Shown: positions 1 to 10,211, counted from the stretch's first letter. The stretch is 64,000 nt of DNA from Xanthomarina arctica (GCF_014638915.1 NZ_BMFQ01000001.1:744001-808000); one strand, 5' to 3'. Notes: generated from the sequence alone by a model not told the origin. Numbers and translations: made by a program.

Positions 1-504
1 TTCAGAAATAGCATAAGCTAACATCTTACTGTTTTTTGAGAAATACAAACCACCTAACGAAGTGGTTCCATCTTTACTAAAGGTATTTGGATCTAGAAAA
101 ACCTCTTCTTCCGTAGCATCTTTTTTCTTTCTATAAACAACCGATTGGTTTTGAAGTCCATTGTTTTTAAAATAGTAGTTATAATCTCCTTCGGTTGAAG
201 GTGCTCCAATTTTTTCGAAATTCCAGATAGTTTCTAAACGGTTTTTTAAGCTGTCTCTATAAGGAATGGTTTCCAAATAACTTTGGGTTAATTCGTTTTC
301 AGCTGTTACCCAAGCAGCAGTTTCAGGACTTCTATCGTCTTCCAACCATCTGTAAGGATCTTTAACTTCTGTTCCAAAATAGGTGGTTACGGTATCTACG
401 GTTTTGGTTTTAGGATAGCTCAATTGTGTTTCTGGGTTTTTAGTATTTGTGTCGCAACTTAAAATAACGGTGGCGCATAAACAGGATATAATAATTTTTT
501 TCAT
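1..504 (-). CDS. prolyl oligopeptidase family (S9A) lipoprotein, partial
   Basis: The 168 N-terminal codons of a serine peptidase that cleaves after proline in short peptides; the rest runs off the left window edge. The start ATG (502-504) opens a lipoprotein signal, MKKIIISCLCATVILSC, with the lipidated cysteine at residue 17, so the enzyme should sit in the periplasm on a membrane. Soon after comes the stretch YFGTEVKDPYRWLED, the signature of the N-terminal region of prolyl oligopeptidases, followed by propeller-type sequence. The Ser-Asp-His catalytic residues are in the missing C-terminal domain, so activity cannot be judged. Family call is firm; exact specificity is not. Confidence 0.9.
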   Translation of the reverse strand, partial: MKKIIISCLCATVILSCDTNTKNPETQLSYPKTKTVDTVTTYFGTEVKDPYRWLEDDRSPETAAWVTAENELTQSYLETIPYRDSLKNRLETIWNFEKIGAPSTEGDYNYYFKNNGLQNQSVVYRKKKDATEEEVFLDPNTFSKDGTTSLGGLYFSKNSKMLAYAISE

Positions 505-544
505 TAGGATTCTAGATAGATGGCTTTGATAAAAGTATAAGCTT

Positions 545-552
545 CAAAAATA
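545..552 (-). promoter_or_regulatory. candidate -7 promoter element of the S9 peptidase gene
   Basis: Read on the minus strand this is TATTTTTG, matching the Bacteroidota -7 consensus TAnnTTTG. It lies about 40 bases before the ATG at 504, a plausible leader length. No convincing -33 TTG was seen. Confidence 0.4.
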
Positions 553-603
553 AACAAAAGCCTTTACTCTAATTGCTAAGGCTTTGTTAATTAATAAAAT
601 GCA

Positions 604-637
604 AAAAGACCGTTTTCGAAAGGGAAAACGGTCTTTT
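604..637 (-). terminator. Rho-independent terminator after the aldehyde dehydrogenase gene
   Basis: A perfect 14-base-pair stem (arms 604-617 and 624-637, AAAAGACCGTTTTC and its complement) with a 6-base loop and U-rich flanks, about 20 bases after the minus-strand stop codon. Because the arms end in A and T runs it could work in both directions. Confidence 0.85.
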
Positions 638-658
638 AAAATTAACACTAATATTGTT

Positions 659-2212
659 TTATAAATCGAATTTAATCCCTTGTGCTAAAGGTAATTCGTC
701 TGAATAATTTACTGTATTTGTTTGTCTTCTCATGTATACTTTCCAAGCATCAGATCCAGACTCACGTCCACCACCTGTTTCTTTTTCACCACCAAAAGCA
801 CCACCAATTTCAGCACCAGAAGTACCAATATTTACGTTGGCAATTCCACAATCAGAACCAGAAAAAGACAGGAACTTTTCAGCTTCTTTCATTTCATTAG
901 TCATAATTGCTGAAGATAATCCTTGAGCAACGCCATTTTGTACGGCTATAGCATTTTCAACTTCTCCTGAATATTTCATTAAATATAAAATAGGAGCAAA
1001 AGTTTCGTGTTGTACAATTTTGTAATGGTTTTCAGCTTCAATAATTGCTGGTTTTACGTAGCAACCGCTTTCAAAACCTTCACCTTCTAAAACGCCACCT
1101 TCTACTAATACGTTTCCACCTTCAGCTTTTGCTTTTTCAATAGCCGCTAAATACGTGTTTACAGAATCTTTGTCAATAAGTGGCCCAACATGTTTTGTTT
1201 CATCTAAAGGGTTTCCTATTTTTATTTGACCATAAGCGCCAACAATGGCATCTCTTACTTTATCGTAAACAGATTCATGAATAATCAATCTTCTAGTTGA
1301 AGTACATCTTTGTCCACAAGTACCAACAGCACCAAATACAGCTCCAGGAACTACTACTTTTAAGTCGGCAGTTGGTGTAATAATAATAGCATTGTTACCA
1401 CCTAACTCTAATAAAGATTTTCCAAAACGTTCAGCAACTGTAACTCCTACTATTCTTCCCATACGAGTAGAACCTGTAGCAGATACTAAAGGTATTCTAG
1501 TGTCTTTAGTCATCATTTCACCTACTTTGTAATCTCCATTAATGATACAAGAAATCCCTTCTGGTAAGTTGTTTTCTTTTAAAATTCCAGCAATAATATT
1601 TTGACAGGCTATAGAGCATAATGGTGCTTTTTCTGAAGCTTTCCACACGCAAACATCACCACAAATCCATGCTAAAGCTGTATTCCATGCCCAAACAGCC
1701 ACTGGAAAGTTAAATGCTGAAATAATACCGACTACACCAATAGAGTGCCATTGCTCACGCATTACGTGACTTGGACGTTCAGATGGTATTGTTTGTCCGT
1801 TTAATTGTCTAGATAATCCAACAGCAAAATCACAGATATCAATCATTTCTTGAACTTCTCCGTAACCTTCTTGTAAAGATTTCCCCATTTCATAAGAAAC
1901 TAATTTTCCTAATGGTTCTTTTAATTCTCTTAATTTGTTTCCAAACTGACGAACAATTTCACCACGTTGAGGTGCTGGCATCGTTCTCCAAGATAAGAAA
2001 GCTGCTGTTGCAGCAGTCATTACCTTTTCATAATCTTCCTTGGTAGTTGATTTAACTTTACCAATTAATTTCCCGTCAACTGGCGAATAACTTTCTATAA
2101 TGTCTCCATTAGAGAAGTTGTTCGAACCTGTCGAAGTTCCTTCATTTATATCTTTAACTCCTAATTGCTTTAGGGCTGTTTCAATTCCGAAATCGGTAGC
2201 TATGGCTTCCAT
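659..2212 (-). CDS. aldehyde dehydrogenase, ALDH7 (antiquitin-like) subfamily
   Basis: NAD(P)-dependent oxidation of an aldehyde to a carboxylate. The 517-residue length and the N- and C-terminal sequences fit the ALDH7/antiquitin branch, whose usual substrate is alpha-aminoadipic semialdehyde (piperideine-6-carboxylate) in lysine breakdown. Visible motifs: SAFNFP with the oxyanion Asn at 168, the general-base Glu269 in LELGGNN, and the catalytic Cys303 in GQRCTSTRR. No signal peptide, so cytosolic. It stands alone, divergent from the asparaginase gene, and is followed by a strong terminator. No other lysine-degradation gene is next to it, so the substrate is inferred from family only. Confidence 0.93.
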   Translation of the reverse strand: MEAIATDFGIETALKQLGVKDINEGTSTGSNNFSNGDIIESYSPVDGKLIGKVKSTTKEDYEKVMTAATAAFLSWRTMPAPQRGEIVRQFGNKLRELKEPLGKLVSYEMGKSLQEGYGEVQEMIDICDFAVGLSRQLNGQTIPSERPSHVMREQWHSIGVVGIISAFNFPVAVWAWNTALAWICGDVCVWKASEKAPLCSIACQNIIAGILKENNLPEGISCIINGDYKVGEMMTKDTRIPLVSATGSTRMGRIVGVTVAERFGKSLLELGGNNAIIITPTADLKVVVPGAVFGAVGTCGQRCTSTRRLIIHESVYDKVRDAIVGAYGQIKIGNPLDETKHVGPLIDKDSVNTYLAAIEKAKAEGGNVLVEGGVLEGEGFESGCYVKPAIIEAENHYKIVQHETFAPILYLMKYSGEVENAIAVQNGVAQGLSSAIMTNEMKEAEKFLSFSGSDCGIANVNIGTSGAEIGGAFGGEKETGGGRESGSDAWKVYMRRQTNTVNYSDELPLAQGIKFDL

Positions 2213-2335
2213 ATTTACTTGTTTTTTACTGATTATTAAATTTAGTTGTAAAGATATGAATAAAAAGTTGTTTTAGCCTGAGATGGCTTTTTTAAAACAT
2301 GTAACTTTAAGCCACTATTTTAAATATATTTTATA

Positions 2336-3460
2336 ATGAAAAAAGGATTATATTTTTTGTGTTTATGCTTAGTTGTTTTTGGATGTAAAAACGAAGAAGA
2401 ACTTAAAGCTTTATCGAATAGCAGGCTTGCTACTAATGATACGTTGGTTGATGTACAAGATATTAAAATCAATCAATTTTCTATAGTTATTCATGGAGGC
2501 GCAGGTAATATTTTAAGAGAAAACATGTCTGCCGAAGATGAAACAGCTTATAAATTAAAACTTGAAGAAGCCATTCGGGTTGGTTATAACATTTTAAAAA
2601 ATGGTGGAACCAGTTTAGATGCTGTAGAACAAACCATAAATGTTATGGAGGATTCCCCACTCTTTAATGCTGGAAAAGGAGCCGTTTTTACCAATGCAGG
2701 AACTAATGAATTGGATGCCTCAATAATGGATGGTAAAACCCTAAATGCAGGAGCTTCGGCTGGAACAAGAACAGTAAAAAATCCGATTAGTTTGGCTAGA
2801 GCTGTCATGGAAAACTCACCTCACGTTATGTTGGCTGGAAACGGAGCAGATGTATTTGCCAAAGAGCAAGGCTTAGAAATAGTTGACACGACTTATTTTT
2901 ATACAGAAAAAGGATTGAAATCTTTAAAACGTGTTAAAGAGTACGAAAAAAAGTCATCTTCTGCTAAAGCTACAGATGAGAGTAAAGAAGCAGACAATAA
3001 AACAGCTTTTTATGATGCAACCATAAAAAATTCCAAATTTGGAACAGTAGGTTGCGTAGCATTAGATAAATATGGAAATCTGGCCGCCGGAACTTCCACA
3101 GGCGGCATGACAAATAAACGTTGGGGACGTGTGGGAGATGTCCCAATAATTGGAGCTGGAACTTATGCTAACAATAATACATGCGCAGTTTCGAGTACGG
3201 GTTGGGGAGAATTTTTTATTCGTGCCATGGTTGCACACGATATTTCAGCACTTATGGATTATAAAGGCCTGAGTTTAGAAGAGGCTGCAAAAGAAGTTAT
3301 CCAGAAAAAAGTACCAGAACTTGGTGGAGATGGCGGGATTATTGCAGTGGATAAAAACGGTAATATGGTCATGGAATTTAATACGACTGGTATGTTTCGA
3401 GCTACCATGAATGATAAAGGCGAACTATATATTGGTATTTTTAATGATCAAGAAAATTAA
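2336..3460 (+). CDS. isoaspartyl peptidase / L-asparaginase (Ntn hydrolase) lipoprotein
   Basis: A threonine-dependent N-terminal nucleophile hydrolase that removes isoaspartyl residues from peptides and often hydrolyses asparagine. The protein is made as one chain and should cut itself before Thr237 in the sequence KFGTVGCVALD; the second GG-rich motif AAGTSTGGMTNK follows. The start opens a lipoprotein signal ending in FGC (Cys17), so it is predicted periplasmic, unlike the cytosolic E. coli IaaA. The linker just before the cleavage site (residues 205-222) is rich in Lys, Ser, Ala and Glu, as expected for an exposed loop. 374 residues, usual for the family plus signal peptide. Confidence 0.93.
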   Translation: MKKGLYFLCLCLVVFGCKNEEELKALSNSRLATNDTLVDVQDIKINQFSIVIHGGAGNILRENMSAEDETAYKLKLEEAIRVGYNILKNGGTSLDAVEQTINVMEDSPLFNAGKGAVFTNAGTNELDASIMDGKTLNAGASAGTRTVKNPISLARAVMENSPHVMLAGNGADVFAKEQGLEIVDTTYFYTEKGLKSLKRVKEYEKKSSSAKATDESKEADNKTAFYDATIKNSKFGTVGCVALDKYGNLAAGTSTGGMTNKRWGRVGDVPIIGAGTYANNNTCAVSSTGWGEFFIRAMVAHDISALMDYKGLSLEEAAKEVIQKKVPELGGDGGIIAVDKNGNMVMEFNTTGMFRATMNDKGELYIGIFNDQEN

Positions 3461-3575
3461 TCGAACAACTTATCCTAAAGAATATTGTAACCAAAACCGA
3501 CTTATTAATTCTAAGTATTTTATAACCGAATAGCGCTTAAAACTCTTTTTTTATTCATTGAAAAATCACCTATAC

Positions 3576-6500
3576 ATGTCTTTTAAAAAAATCATAACCC
3601 TACTTGTCATCTTAACTGTTAGCTTTTCGTGTAAAAAGAAAGAAACAGAATCGGACAATATTTTTAAATTTCGAGAATATATTAGCTATACAACTTCTGG
3701 TTTGAATTCTGTAGCAGATCCTATTCAAATTAATTTAGCAAAAGATGTTGAAACTTGGGAAATGGGTCAGGAATTAACGGACGATATCGTTTCAATCTCA
3801 CCACATGTTTCAGGAAAACTAGTTGTAGTTAATAAACACACCTTACTTTTTACACCAGATGAACCTCTTGATGCCTCTATGGAATATACGGTAACGGTCA
3901 AGCTGGATAAAATTTACAAAGACATTCCTAGTGGTTTTGAAAACTATACGTTTCAATTTAAAACCATAACACCTAATTTTACGATTTCTACCAATTCCTT
4001 ACAATCCTATAGTAAAGAATGGCAATATGTTGAAGCTGTTTTGCGCACCTCAGATGTTATTTCGTTAAGCCAAGCCAAGCAGTTGGTGGAAGCTTCACAA
4101 AATAAAAAACAACTAAATATTGTTTTTAATGAGTACAATGAAAAAGCGAAAGTTTTCGAATTTAAAATAGACAGCATTCATCGTGAAATTGAAGATTCTG
4201 CAATTCTTGTAAAATGGCAAGGCAAAGCGATAAATGCCGATAATAAAGGTGAAAATAAACTGACCATTCCAGGTATCAATAATTTCACTATTACAAAAGT
4301 AGAAGTGATTCAGATGCCAGAACAATATGTATCAATTAATTTTTCAGACCCCTTAAAGAAACAACAAAACTTTGATGGCTTAGTAACCATTGAGAATGGT
4401 AAAAGCACCAAGTTTATTGTTAATGGAAATATTTTAAAAGTCTATCCAGAAAGTAAATTAGTTGGAGATATTCAATTGGATGTTTTTCAAGGGATTTCGA
4501 ATACAGATGGGTTTAAATTAAAAAAACCATTTTCAGAAAAAATAACCTTCGAAAACTTGAAACCACAAGTACGTTTAATTAATAATGGAACCATTCTTCC
4601 AAATTCTAAAGAACTCAAATTTAATTTTGAAGCCGTTAATTTAAAAGCGGTCGATGTACGTATTATTAAAATTTACGAAGATAATATCATTCAATTTTTA
4701 CAAGAAAACAATTTAAATAGCGATAATCAATATGCCGTAAGACAAGTTGGGCGTCGAATAGCAAAGCAAACCATTCAATTGCAAACTGAAGCAGAAAACA
4801 CAGGTAAATGGCGAGCCTATAGTATTGATCTTTCAAAATTCTTTCAGGCAGATGCAGGTGCTATTTATCGTGTAGAATTGAGTTTTAATAAAGACTATTC
4901 TTTGTATGATTGTACTGCAAACTCAAGCGTTTCAAGTAGTGAAGATGAATATGAGGATTACTATTATGAAGAAGAATATTATGGTAGAGGCAATTCTGAA
5001 GATTCTTACTCTGAAGACGACGATTTAAGGGAAGAAGCCTATTGGGATAATTTAACTTATAGCTACAAAGATTACCCTTATAATTGGAGAGAACGTGAAA
5101 ACCCTTGTCATGTAGCTTATTATAACGAAGATAGAATCACCTCTCAAAATTTATTGACCTCAAATTTAGGTGTCATTGCCAAACGTGGGGAGAATAATTC
5201 CTATTATTTTGCAGTTACAAATATTCTAGATACCAATCCTGAAGCAAATGCTTCGGTGACATTATATAATTTTCAGCAACAAGAAATCTCGACTCTTTTC
5301 ACAGATTCTGAAGGTCTAATCACGATTGATAGCGACCAACATGCCGCTTTTGCTATTGTTAGAAAAGGTAGTAATACAACGTATGTTAAGTTGAATGATG
5401 GTAATTCCTTATCCTTAAGTAAGTTCGATGTTTCTGGAAAAAAACTTCAACGCGGTCTTAAAGGTTATTTATATGGAGAACGTGGTGTTTGGCGTCCTGG
5501 AGACACATTATTCTTAACATTTATGCTGAATGATAAAGCTAACGAACTCCCAAAAGACCATCCTGTAAAATTAGAAATTACAGATCCTAATGGGAAACTA
5601 ACCTATAAAAATATTACAACAGATCAACTTAATAATTTCTACAAATTCATTGTACCAACAAATAGCGAAGATAAAACAGGTAATTATAGTGCAAAAGTAT
5701 CGGTTGGTGGTGCTACGTTTCATAAAAACTTAAAAATTGAAACTATAAAACCGAACCGATTAAAAATTAAAGTTGATTTTGACTCTGACATCCTAAGCGA
5801 TAACGAACCTTTAGAAGGAACTTTGGATGTAAAATGGCTTCATGGCGCACCAGGGAAAAATTTAAAAGCGGAAATTAAAGCAAAAATAAGTAGCTCAAAT
5901 ACGGGATTTAAAAACTATAAAAATTATGTGTTTTCAGACCCTACTCGCGAGTTTAATACCGAAGAAATAACTGTTTTTGAAGGTTCTGTTAACTCCGAAG
6001 GAATAGGGACTATTAATGACAAATTGGAAATTGGTAAAAATGCCCCAGGAATGTTAAATGTCCAGTTTTTAGTTCGTGCTTTTGAAAATGGCGGCGACTT
6101 TTCCATGGATGCTTTTACTAAACCATATGCGCCTTACCAATCGTTTGTTGGTTTGCGTGCACCAGAAGGAAATGCTTATGGCTCCTTTTTTACAGATGAA
6201 AATCAAACCTTCGATGTGGTTGTGGTCGATAAAGATGGTAGCCCAATCCAGCGCAATAATCTGGAAGTGAAAATTTATAAAATTGAATGGCGTTGGTGGT
6301 GGAATTCTTCATATGATAATTTATCAAGTTATGTTTCTAGTAATTATCACAGACCCTACTTTGATACGAAAGTGAATACCAATGCACAAGGGAAAGGAAG
6401 TTTCAATTTAAAGATTCCAGACGATGAACGTGGGCGTTATTTAATTCGTGTGTTCGATCCAGAAAGTGGTCACGCCACAGGACAAACAGCTTATTTTTAT

Positions 6501-9149
6501 AAAAACTGGTGGGAAAAAGCGCCTTCAAGTGATAAGGAAGCGGCAAAAATGTTGGTTTTCTCTGCAGACAAAGAAACTTATAATGTAGGCGAAACAGCAA
6601 CAATTACCTTTAATTCAGGCAGTGAAGGACGCGCGTTGGTAAGTGTTGAAAATGGAACAGAAGTCTTAGAAACTAAATGGGTGAAAACCCAACAGGGCGA
6701 AACTCTTGTTAATATTCCAATAACGCCAGAAATGGCTCCAAATGTATTTATTAATATTTCACTTTTGCAACCTCATGCCATTACTGCAAACGATTTACCG
6801 ATTCGTCTTTTTGGAGTTATTCCCATTATGGTCGAAGATCCAAAGACCATCCTTGAGCCACAACTAAATATGCCTGATGTTTTGCGTCCAAAACAGGAAT
6901 TTCAGATTACGGTTTCAGAAAAAAATAAAAAAGCGATGACGTATACCATTGCTATGGTGGAAGAAGGGTTGCTAGATTTAACCCGTTTTAAAACGCCAAA
7001 TGCTTGGGATGAATTCTATGCACGTGAAGCTTTAGGTGTAAAAACTTGGGATGTTTTTGATGATGTTATTGGGGCTTATTCAGGTAGCATCGATCAAGTT
7101 TTTGCCATTGGGGGTGATGGTAGTGCTGAGGCTGGAAAAAATAAAAAAGCCAACCGCTTTAAACCTGTTGTTACTTATTTAGGCCCTTTCGAAATGAAAG
7201 CTGGCGAAACCCAAACACATACCTTAAAATTACCAAATTATATTGGTGCTGTTCGTACCATGGTGGTTGCTGGAAATGCCAAAAATGAAGCTTATGGCAG
7301 TGTCGATAAATCGGTTGAGGTAAAACAACCTTTAATGGTTTTAGCATCACTTCCACGAAAATTAAGTCCAGGTGAAAAAGTAACCTTACCAGTAACTGTT
7401 TTTGCTATGGAAGACAAAGTGAAAAATGTTGAAATCAGTTTAAAATTAAGTAACGGAATTTCAGTAGTTGGAGAGAAAACAAAAACCTTAAGTTTTCCGA
7501 AGCCAGACGAAAAAATGAGTTATTTTGAACTGGATGTTAGTCAAGCAAAAGGTTTTAATACCATTGAAGTAATTGCCAGTGGAAATGGTGAAAAATCGAC
7601 TTATAAAGTGGAGATTGATGTGGTGAATCCTAATCCGATTTCATCAAAATCAATGGATAAAACGGTTGAATCAAATGGGCAACAAGCTCTCGCTTTTTCA
7701 ACCTTTGGAGAAGTAGGAACAAATTCGGCAACTGTGGAATTTTCAACCTTACCTCCAATGGATTTTACACGTCGTTTGCAATTCTTAATCCAATATCCTC
7801 ATGGCTGTTTGGAACAAACTACTTCTGGGGTGTTTCCTCAGTTATATTTAAATGATATTTTCGATTTAACCGTTGATAAAAAACAAGATATTCAAAAAAA
7901 TATTGAAAGTGGAATCAAACGTTTGGCTCAATTTCAAATGCCAAATGGAGGCATGAGCTATTGGATGGGTGAAAATTCGGCAAACGATTGGTCAACAAGT
8001 TACGCAGGACATTTTATGTTGGAAGCTGAAAAGAAAGGGTATGTATTACCTCTAACTTTTAAAAGTAATTGGTTAGCCTACCAAAAACAATCATCCCTTA
8101 ATTGGCGTCCAAGTTACCAAACGTATAATTCAGATTTAGCTCAGGCATATAGACTTTACACTTTGGCTTTGGCTGGAAGTCCTGATTTAGCGTCTATGAA
8201 CCGTTTGCGTGAATTCAGTGAGATTTCAAATGAAGCTAAATGGCGTTTGGCGGCAGCTTATGCTTTAGCTGGACAAAGTGAGGCTAGTGTGGCTATATCG
8301 AAAACGGCAGATATTAATTTCCAATCTCCAGAATATAACTATTATACTTATGGTTCTGTAGATAGAAATCGTGCCATGGCATTAGAAACAATGGTGCTTA
8401 CTAAAAATCCACAGCAACGCGAAGTGGCAGAATACCTGGCAAAAGACTTATCAAGTAATCGTTGGATGAGTACTCAAACTACGGCTTATTCATTATTAGC
8501 TATGGCAAAAATGGTGGAAGTTAATGGCGGAAAAGATTTAAATTTAGAATACACCATTAATGGGAAATCGGAAAGCATCAGTTCTAAAAAAGCCATTGCA
8601 CAACGAAATTTACCAATAAAAGAAGGGAGCAACCAACTAACCATTAATAATAAAAATGCAAATTTAGTTTATGTTCGAGTGCTTAATTCAGGAAAATTAC
8701 CAGTAGGGCAAGAACTCGTAGAACAACGTGGTTTAAGTGTTTCTGTGGTTTACAAAGATTTGAATGGCAACAATATTAGCATTACAAATTTGAAACAAGG
8801 GCAAGATTTTGTAGCAACTATAAGCGTTAGTAATCTTAAAAATGAAGCTATAAATGATGTGGCATTAACGCAGTTATTCCCTTCAGGTTGGGAGATTGTC
8901 AACACGCGTTTCACAGATTTTGGAGACATAACAACTAGTCAAACACGTTACACAGATATTCGCGATAATGAGGTAAATTACTATTTCGATTTACCTAAAA
9001 AAGGAACACAAGGAAGCAAAACATTTAATATCATGCTCAACGCATCCTTTTTAGGAACCTATTATTTGCCAGGCATTCAAGCAGAAGCCATGTATGATAA
9101 TGATTATCTAGTACGAAGTAAAGGGAAATGGATTACTATTGAGAAATAA
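3576..9149 (+). CDS. alpha-2-macroglobulin family lipoprotein with thioester (YfhM-like)
   Basis: A very large (1857-residue) periplasmic protease trap. The frame is open from a TTG at 3558, but the ATG at 3576 directly begins a lipoprotein signal (MSFKKIITLLVILTVSFSC, Cys19) and is chosen. The macroglobulin hallmark GCLEQ is intact at residues 1410-1414 (Cys1411, Gln1414), so it can form the thioester that covalently captures attacking proteases. MG and Ig-like domains precede it and a helical thioester domain follows. Residues about 450-505 form an odd acidic, tyrosine-rich stretch. In proteobacteria this protein pairs with PBP1C, whose gene lies 1.1 kb downstream here, separated by two unrelated genes. 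Confidence 0.93.
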   Translation: MSFKKIITLLVILTVSFSCKKKETESDNIFKFREYISYTTSGLNSVADPIQINLAKDVETWEMGQELTDDIVSISPHVSGKLVVVNKHTLLFTPDEPLDASMEYTVTVKLDKIYKDIPSGFENYTFQFKTITPNFTISTNSLQSYSKEWQYVEAVLRTSDVISLSQAKQLVEASQNKKQLNIVFNEYNEKAKVFEFKIDSIHREIEDSAILVKWQGKAINADNKGENKLTIPGINNFTITKVEVIQMPEQYVSINFSDPLKKQQNFDGLVTIENGKSTKFIVNGNILKVYPESKLVGDIQLDVFQGISNTDGFKLKKPFSEKITFENLKPQVRLINNGTILPNSKELKFNFEAVNLKAVDVRIIKIYEDNIIQFLQENNLNSDNQYAVRQVGRRIAKQTIQLQTEAENTGKWRAYSIDLSKFFQADAGAIYRVELSFNKDYSLYDCTANSSVSSSEDEYEDYYYEEEYYGRGNSEDSYSEDDDLREEAYWDNLTYSYKDYPYNWRERENPCHVAYYNEDRITSQNLLTSNLGVIAKRGENNSYYFAVTNILDTNPEANASVTLYNFQQQEISTLFTDSEGLITIDSDQHAAFAIVRKGSNTTYVKLNDGNSLSLSKFDVSGKKLQRGLKGYLYGERGVWRPGDTLFLTFMLNDKANELPKDHPVKLEITDPNGKLTYKNITTDQLNNFYKFIVPTNSEDKTGNYSAKVSVGGATFHKNLKIETIKPNRLKIKVDFDSDILSDNEPLEGTLDVKWLHGAPGKNLKAEIKAKISSSNTGFKNYKNYVFSDPTREFNTEEITVFEGSVNSEGIGTINDKLEIGKNAPGMLNVQFLVRAFENGGDFSMDAFTKPYAPYQSFVGLRAPEGNAYGSFFTDENQTFDVVVVDKDGSPIQRNNLEVKIYKIEWRWWWNSSYDNLSSYVSSNYHRPYFDTKVNTNAQGKGSFNLKIPDDERGRYLIRVFDPESGHATGQTAYFYKNWWEKAPSSDKEAAKMLVFSADKETYNVGETATITFNSGSEGRALVSVENGTEVLETKWVKTQQGETLVNIPITPEMAPNVFINISLLQPHAITANDLPIRLFGVIPIMVEDPKTILEPQLNMPDVLRPKQEFQITVSEKNKKAMTYTIAMVEEGLLDLTRFKTPNAWDEFYAREALGVKTWDVFDDVIGAYSGSIDQVFAIGGDGSAEAGKNKKANRFKPVVTYLGPFEMKAGETQTHTLKLPNYIGAVRTMVVAGNAKNEAYGSVDKSVEVKQPLMVLASLPRKLSPGEKVTLPVTVFAMEDKVKNVEISLKLSNGISVVGEKTKTLSFPKPDEKMSYFELDVSQAKGFNTIEVIASGNGEKSTYKVEIDVVNPNPISSKSMDKTVESNGQQALAFSTFGEVGTNSATVEFSTLPPMDFTRRLQFLIQYPHGCLEQTTSGVFPQLYLNDIFDLTVDKKQDIQKNIESGIKRLAQFQMPNGGMSYWMGENSANDWSTSYAGHFMLEAEKKGYVLPLTFKSNWLAYQKQSSLNWRPSYQTYNSDLAQAYRLYTLALAGSPDLASMNRLREFSEISNEAKWRLAAAYALAGQSEASVAISKTADINFQSPEYNYYTYGSVDRNRAMALETMVLTKNPQQREVAEYLAKDLSSNRWMSTQTTAYSLLAMAKMVEVNGGKDLNLEYTINGKSESISSKKAIAQRNLPIKEGSNQLTINNKNANLVYVRVLNSGKLPVGQELVEQRGLSVSVVYKDLNGNNISITNLKQGQDFVATISVSNLKNEAINDVALTQLFPSGWEIVNTRFTDFGDITTSQTRYTDIRDNEVNYYFDLPKKGTQGSKTFNIMLNASFLGTYYLPGIQAEAMYDNDYLVRSKGKWITIEK

Positions 9150-9153
9150 CCCA

Positions 9154-9173
9154 ATTCCTCCGAAGGCAGGAAA
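9154..9173. repeat. dispersed palindrome, copy a
   Basis: ATTCCTCCGAAGGCAGGAAA, one mismatch in the left arm relative to the window consensus ATTCCTGCGAAGGCAGGAAT. It fills the gap between the alpha-2-macroglobulin stop codon and the start of the DUF2071 gene. Confidence 0.7.
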
Positions 9174-9177
9174 TATT

Positions 9178-9900
9178 ATGAAAGCAAAAAGCATATTAAA
9201 TCAAACTAGACATAGAACTTTTGAAGTTCCTTCTCGTTCTTGGAAATTTTATCAAGAATGGAATGAAGCTATTTTTTTGCATTGGGAAGTTGAGGCGGAA
9301 GACATATGGCCTTTACTTCCAAATGGTATCCAATTAGATACTATCGATGGGAAAACTTGGATTAGTTTGGTGGCTTTTAATATGAATCATATTGGTATGA
9401 AAAGATTACCAAAACTACCGCACATTTCAGATTTTCATGAGATAAATATTAGGGTTTATACCATTTTTAATGAGAAACCAAGTGTTTACTTTTTAAGTAT
9501 GGAAGGCAGTAAACGTTCGTCATGCAAAGTGCTTAAAACCTTGTCAAAATTTCCATATCAATATTCTAAAATGAAACGAACAGAGTATAGTTATGAATCG
9601 AAAAGCAAAAGAAATTTGGATTCATTTTATATAGAATATAGAGTAGGAAATAAACCGGTTATTAAAGATGATACTGATATTTGGCTGACCGAACGTTACG
9701 CTGTTTCTCAAGACTATAAAGCAAACATCATAGAATACGATGTTCACCATGTAGAATGGCCAATGCAATCTATAACTCTTAAAAAACTGGAGTTGGATTA
9801 TCCTAAATTCAATCATTTAATAAACAATAAGCCTGATAAAATTCACTATTCTAAAGGGGTTCAAGTTTTAACTTGGGATAAAAAGAAGCATAAACAATGA
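9178..9900 (+). CDS. DUF2071 (YqjF-like) family protein
   Basis: A 240-residue protein of the DUF2071/COG3361 family, whose function is unknown. The frame extends back to 9139 inside the previous gene, but that extension would be encoded by the palindromic repeat, so ATG 9178 is preferred. Family traits seen: the early aromatic block around HWEVEAEDIWPLLPNG, then LVAFNM, and FLSMEGSKRS in the middle. No signal peptide or membrane segment. Its stop overlaps the start of the next gene by 4 bases (ATGA), so the two are translationally coupled. It separates a normally adjacent pair, alpha-2-macroglobulin and PBP1C. Confidence 0.8.
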   Translation: MKAKSILNQTRHRTFEVPSRSWKFYQEWNEAIFLHWEVEAEDIWPLLPNGIQLDTIDGKTWISLVAFNMNHIGMKRLPKLPHISDFHEINIRVYTIFNEKPSVYFLSMEGSKRSSCKVLKTLSKFPYQYSKMKRTEYSYESKSKRNLDSFYIEYRVGNKPVIKDDTDIWLTERYAVSQDYKANIIEYDVHHVEWPMQSITLKKLELDYPKFNHLINNKPDKIHYSKGVQVLTWDKKKHKQ

Positions 9901-10211
9901 ATAATATTTTCAAACCCTATTATGCTGTAATTTTTACTTCAACTCAAACTGAACATATTGAAGGTTATAGTGAAATGGCAATTAAAATGGAAGCATTGGC
10001 TAAACGGCAACCAGGATTTATTGGATTAGAATCTGCTCGAGAGAGTTTAGGAATAACCGTTAGTTATTGGGATAGTCTGGAAGTTATTAAAAATTGGAAA
10101 CAAGAAAGTGAGCATTTTTTTGCCCAACAAAAAGGTCGCGAGAATTGGTACAGTTGGTATCATGTTCGAATTTGTAAAGTGGAACGTGAATACCAATTCC
10201 TGCGAAAGTAG
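9897..10211 (+). CDS. antibiotic biosynthesis monooxygenase (ABM) fold protein
   Basis: 104 residues of the dimeric alpha-beta barrel superfamily that includes ABM monooxygenases and heme-degrading enzymes. Typical pieces are the N-terminal strand YYAVIFTS, the helix rich in Met/Glu, PGFIGLESARES, and SYWDSLEVIKNWKQ. Such small proteins act as cofactor-free oxygenases or simply bind ligands; the substrate cannot be told here. It overlaps the DUF2071 stop by 4 bases. Its last codons and stop lie within a copy of the dispersed palindrome, so the C-terminus (EYQFLRK) may have been shaped by that insertion. Confidence 0.82.
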   Translation: MNNIFKPYYAVIFTSTQTEHIEGYSEMAIKMEALAKRQPGFIGLESARESLGITVSYWDSLEVIKNWKQESEHFFAQQKGRENWYSWYHVRICKVEREYQFLRK

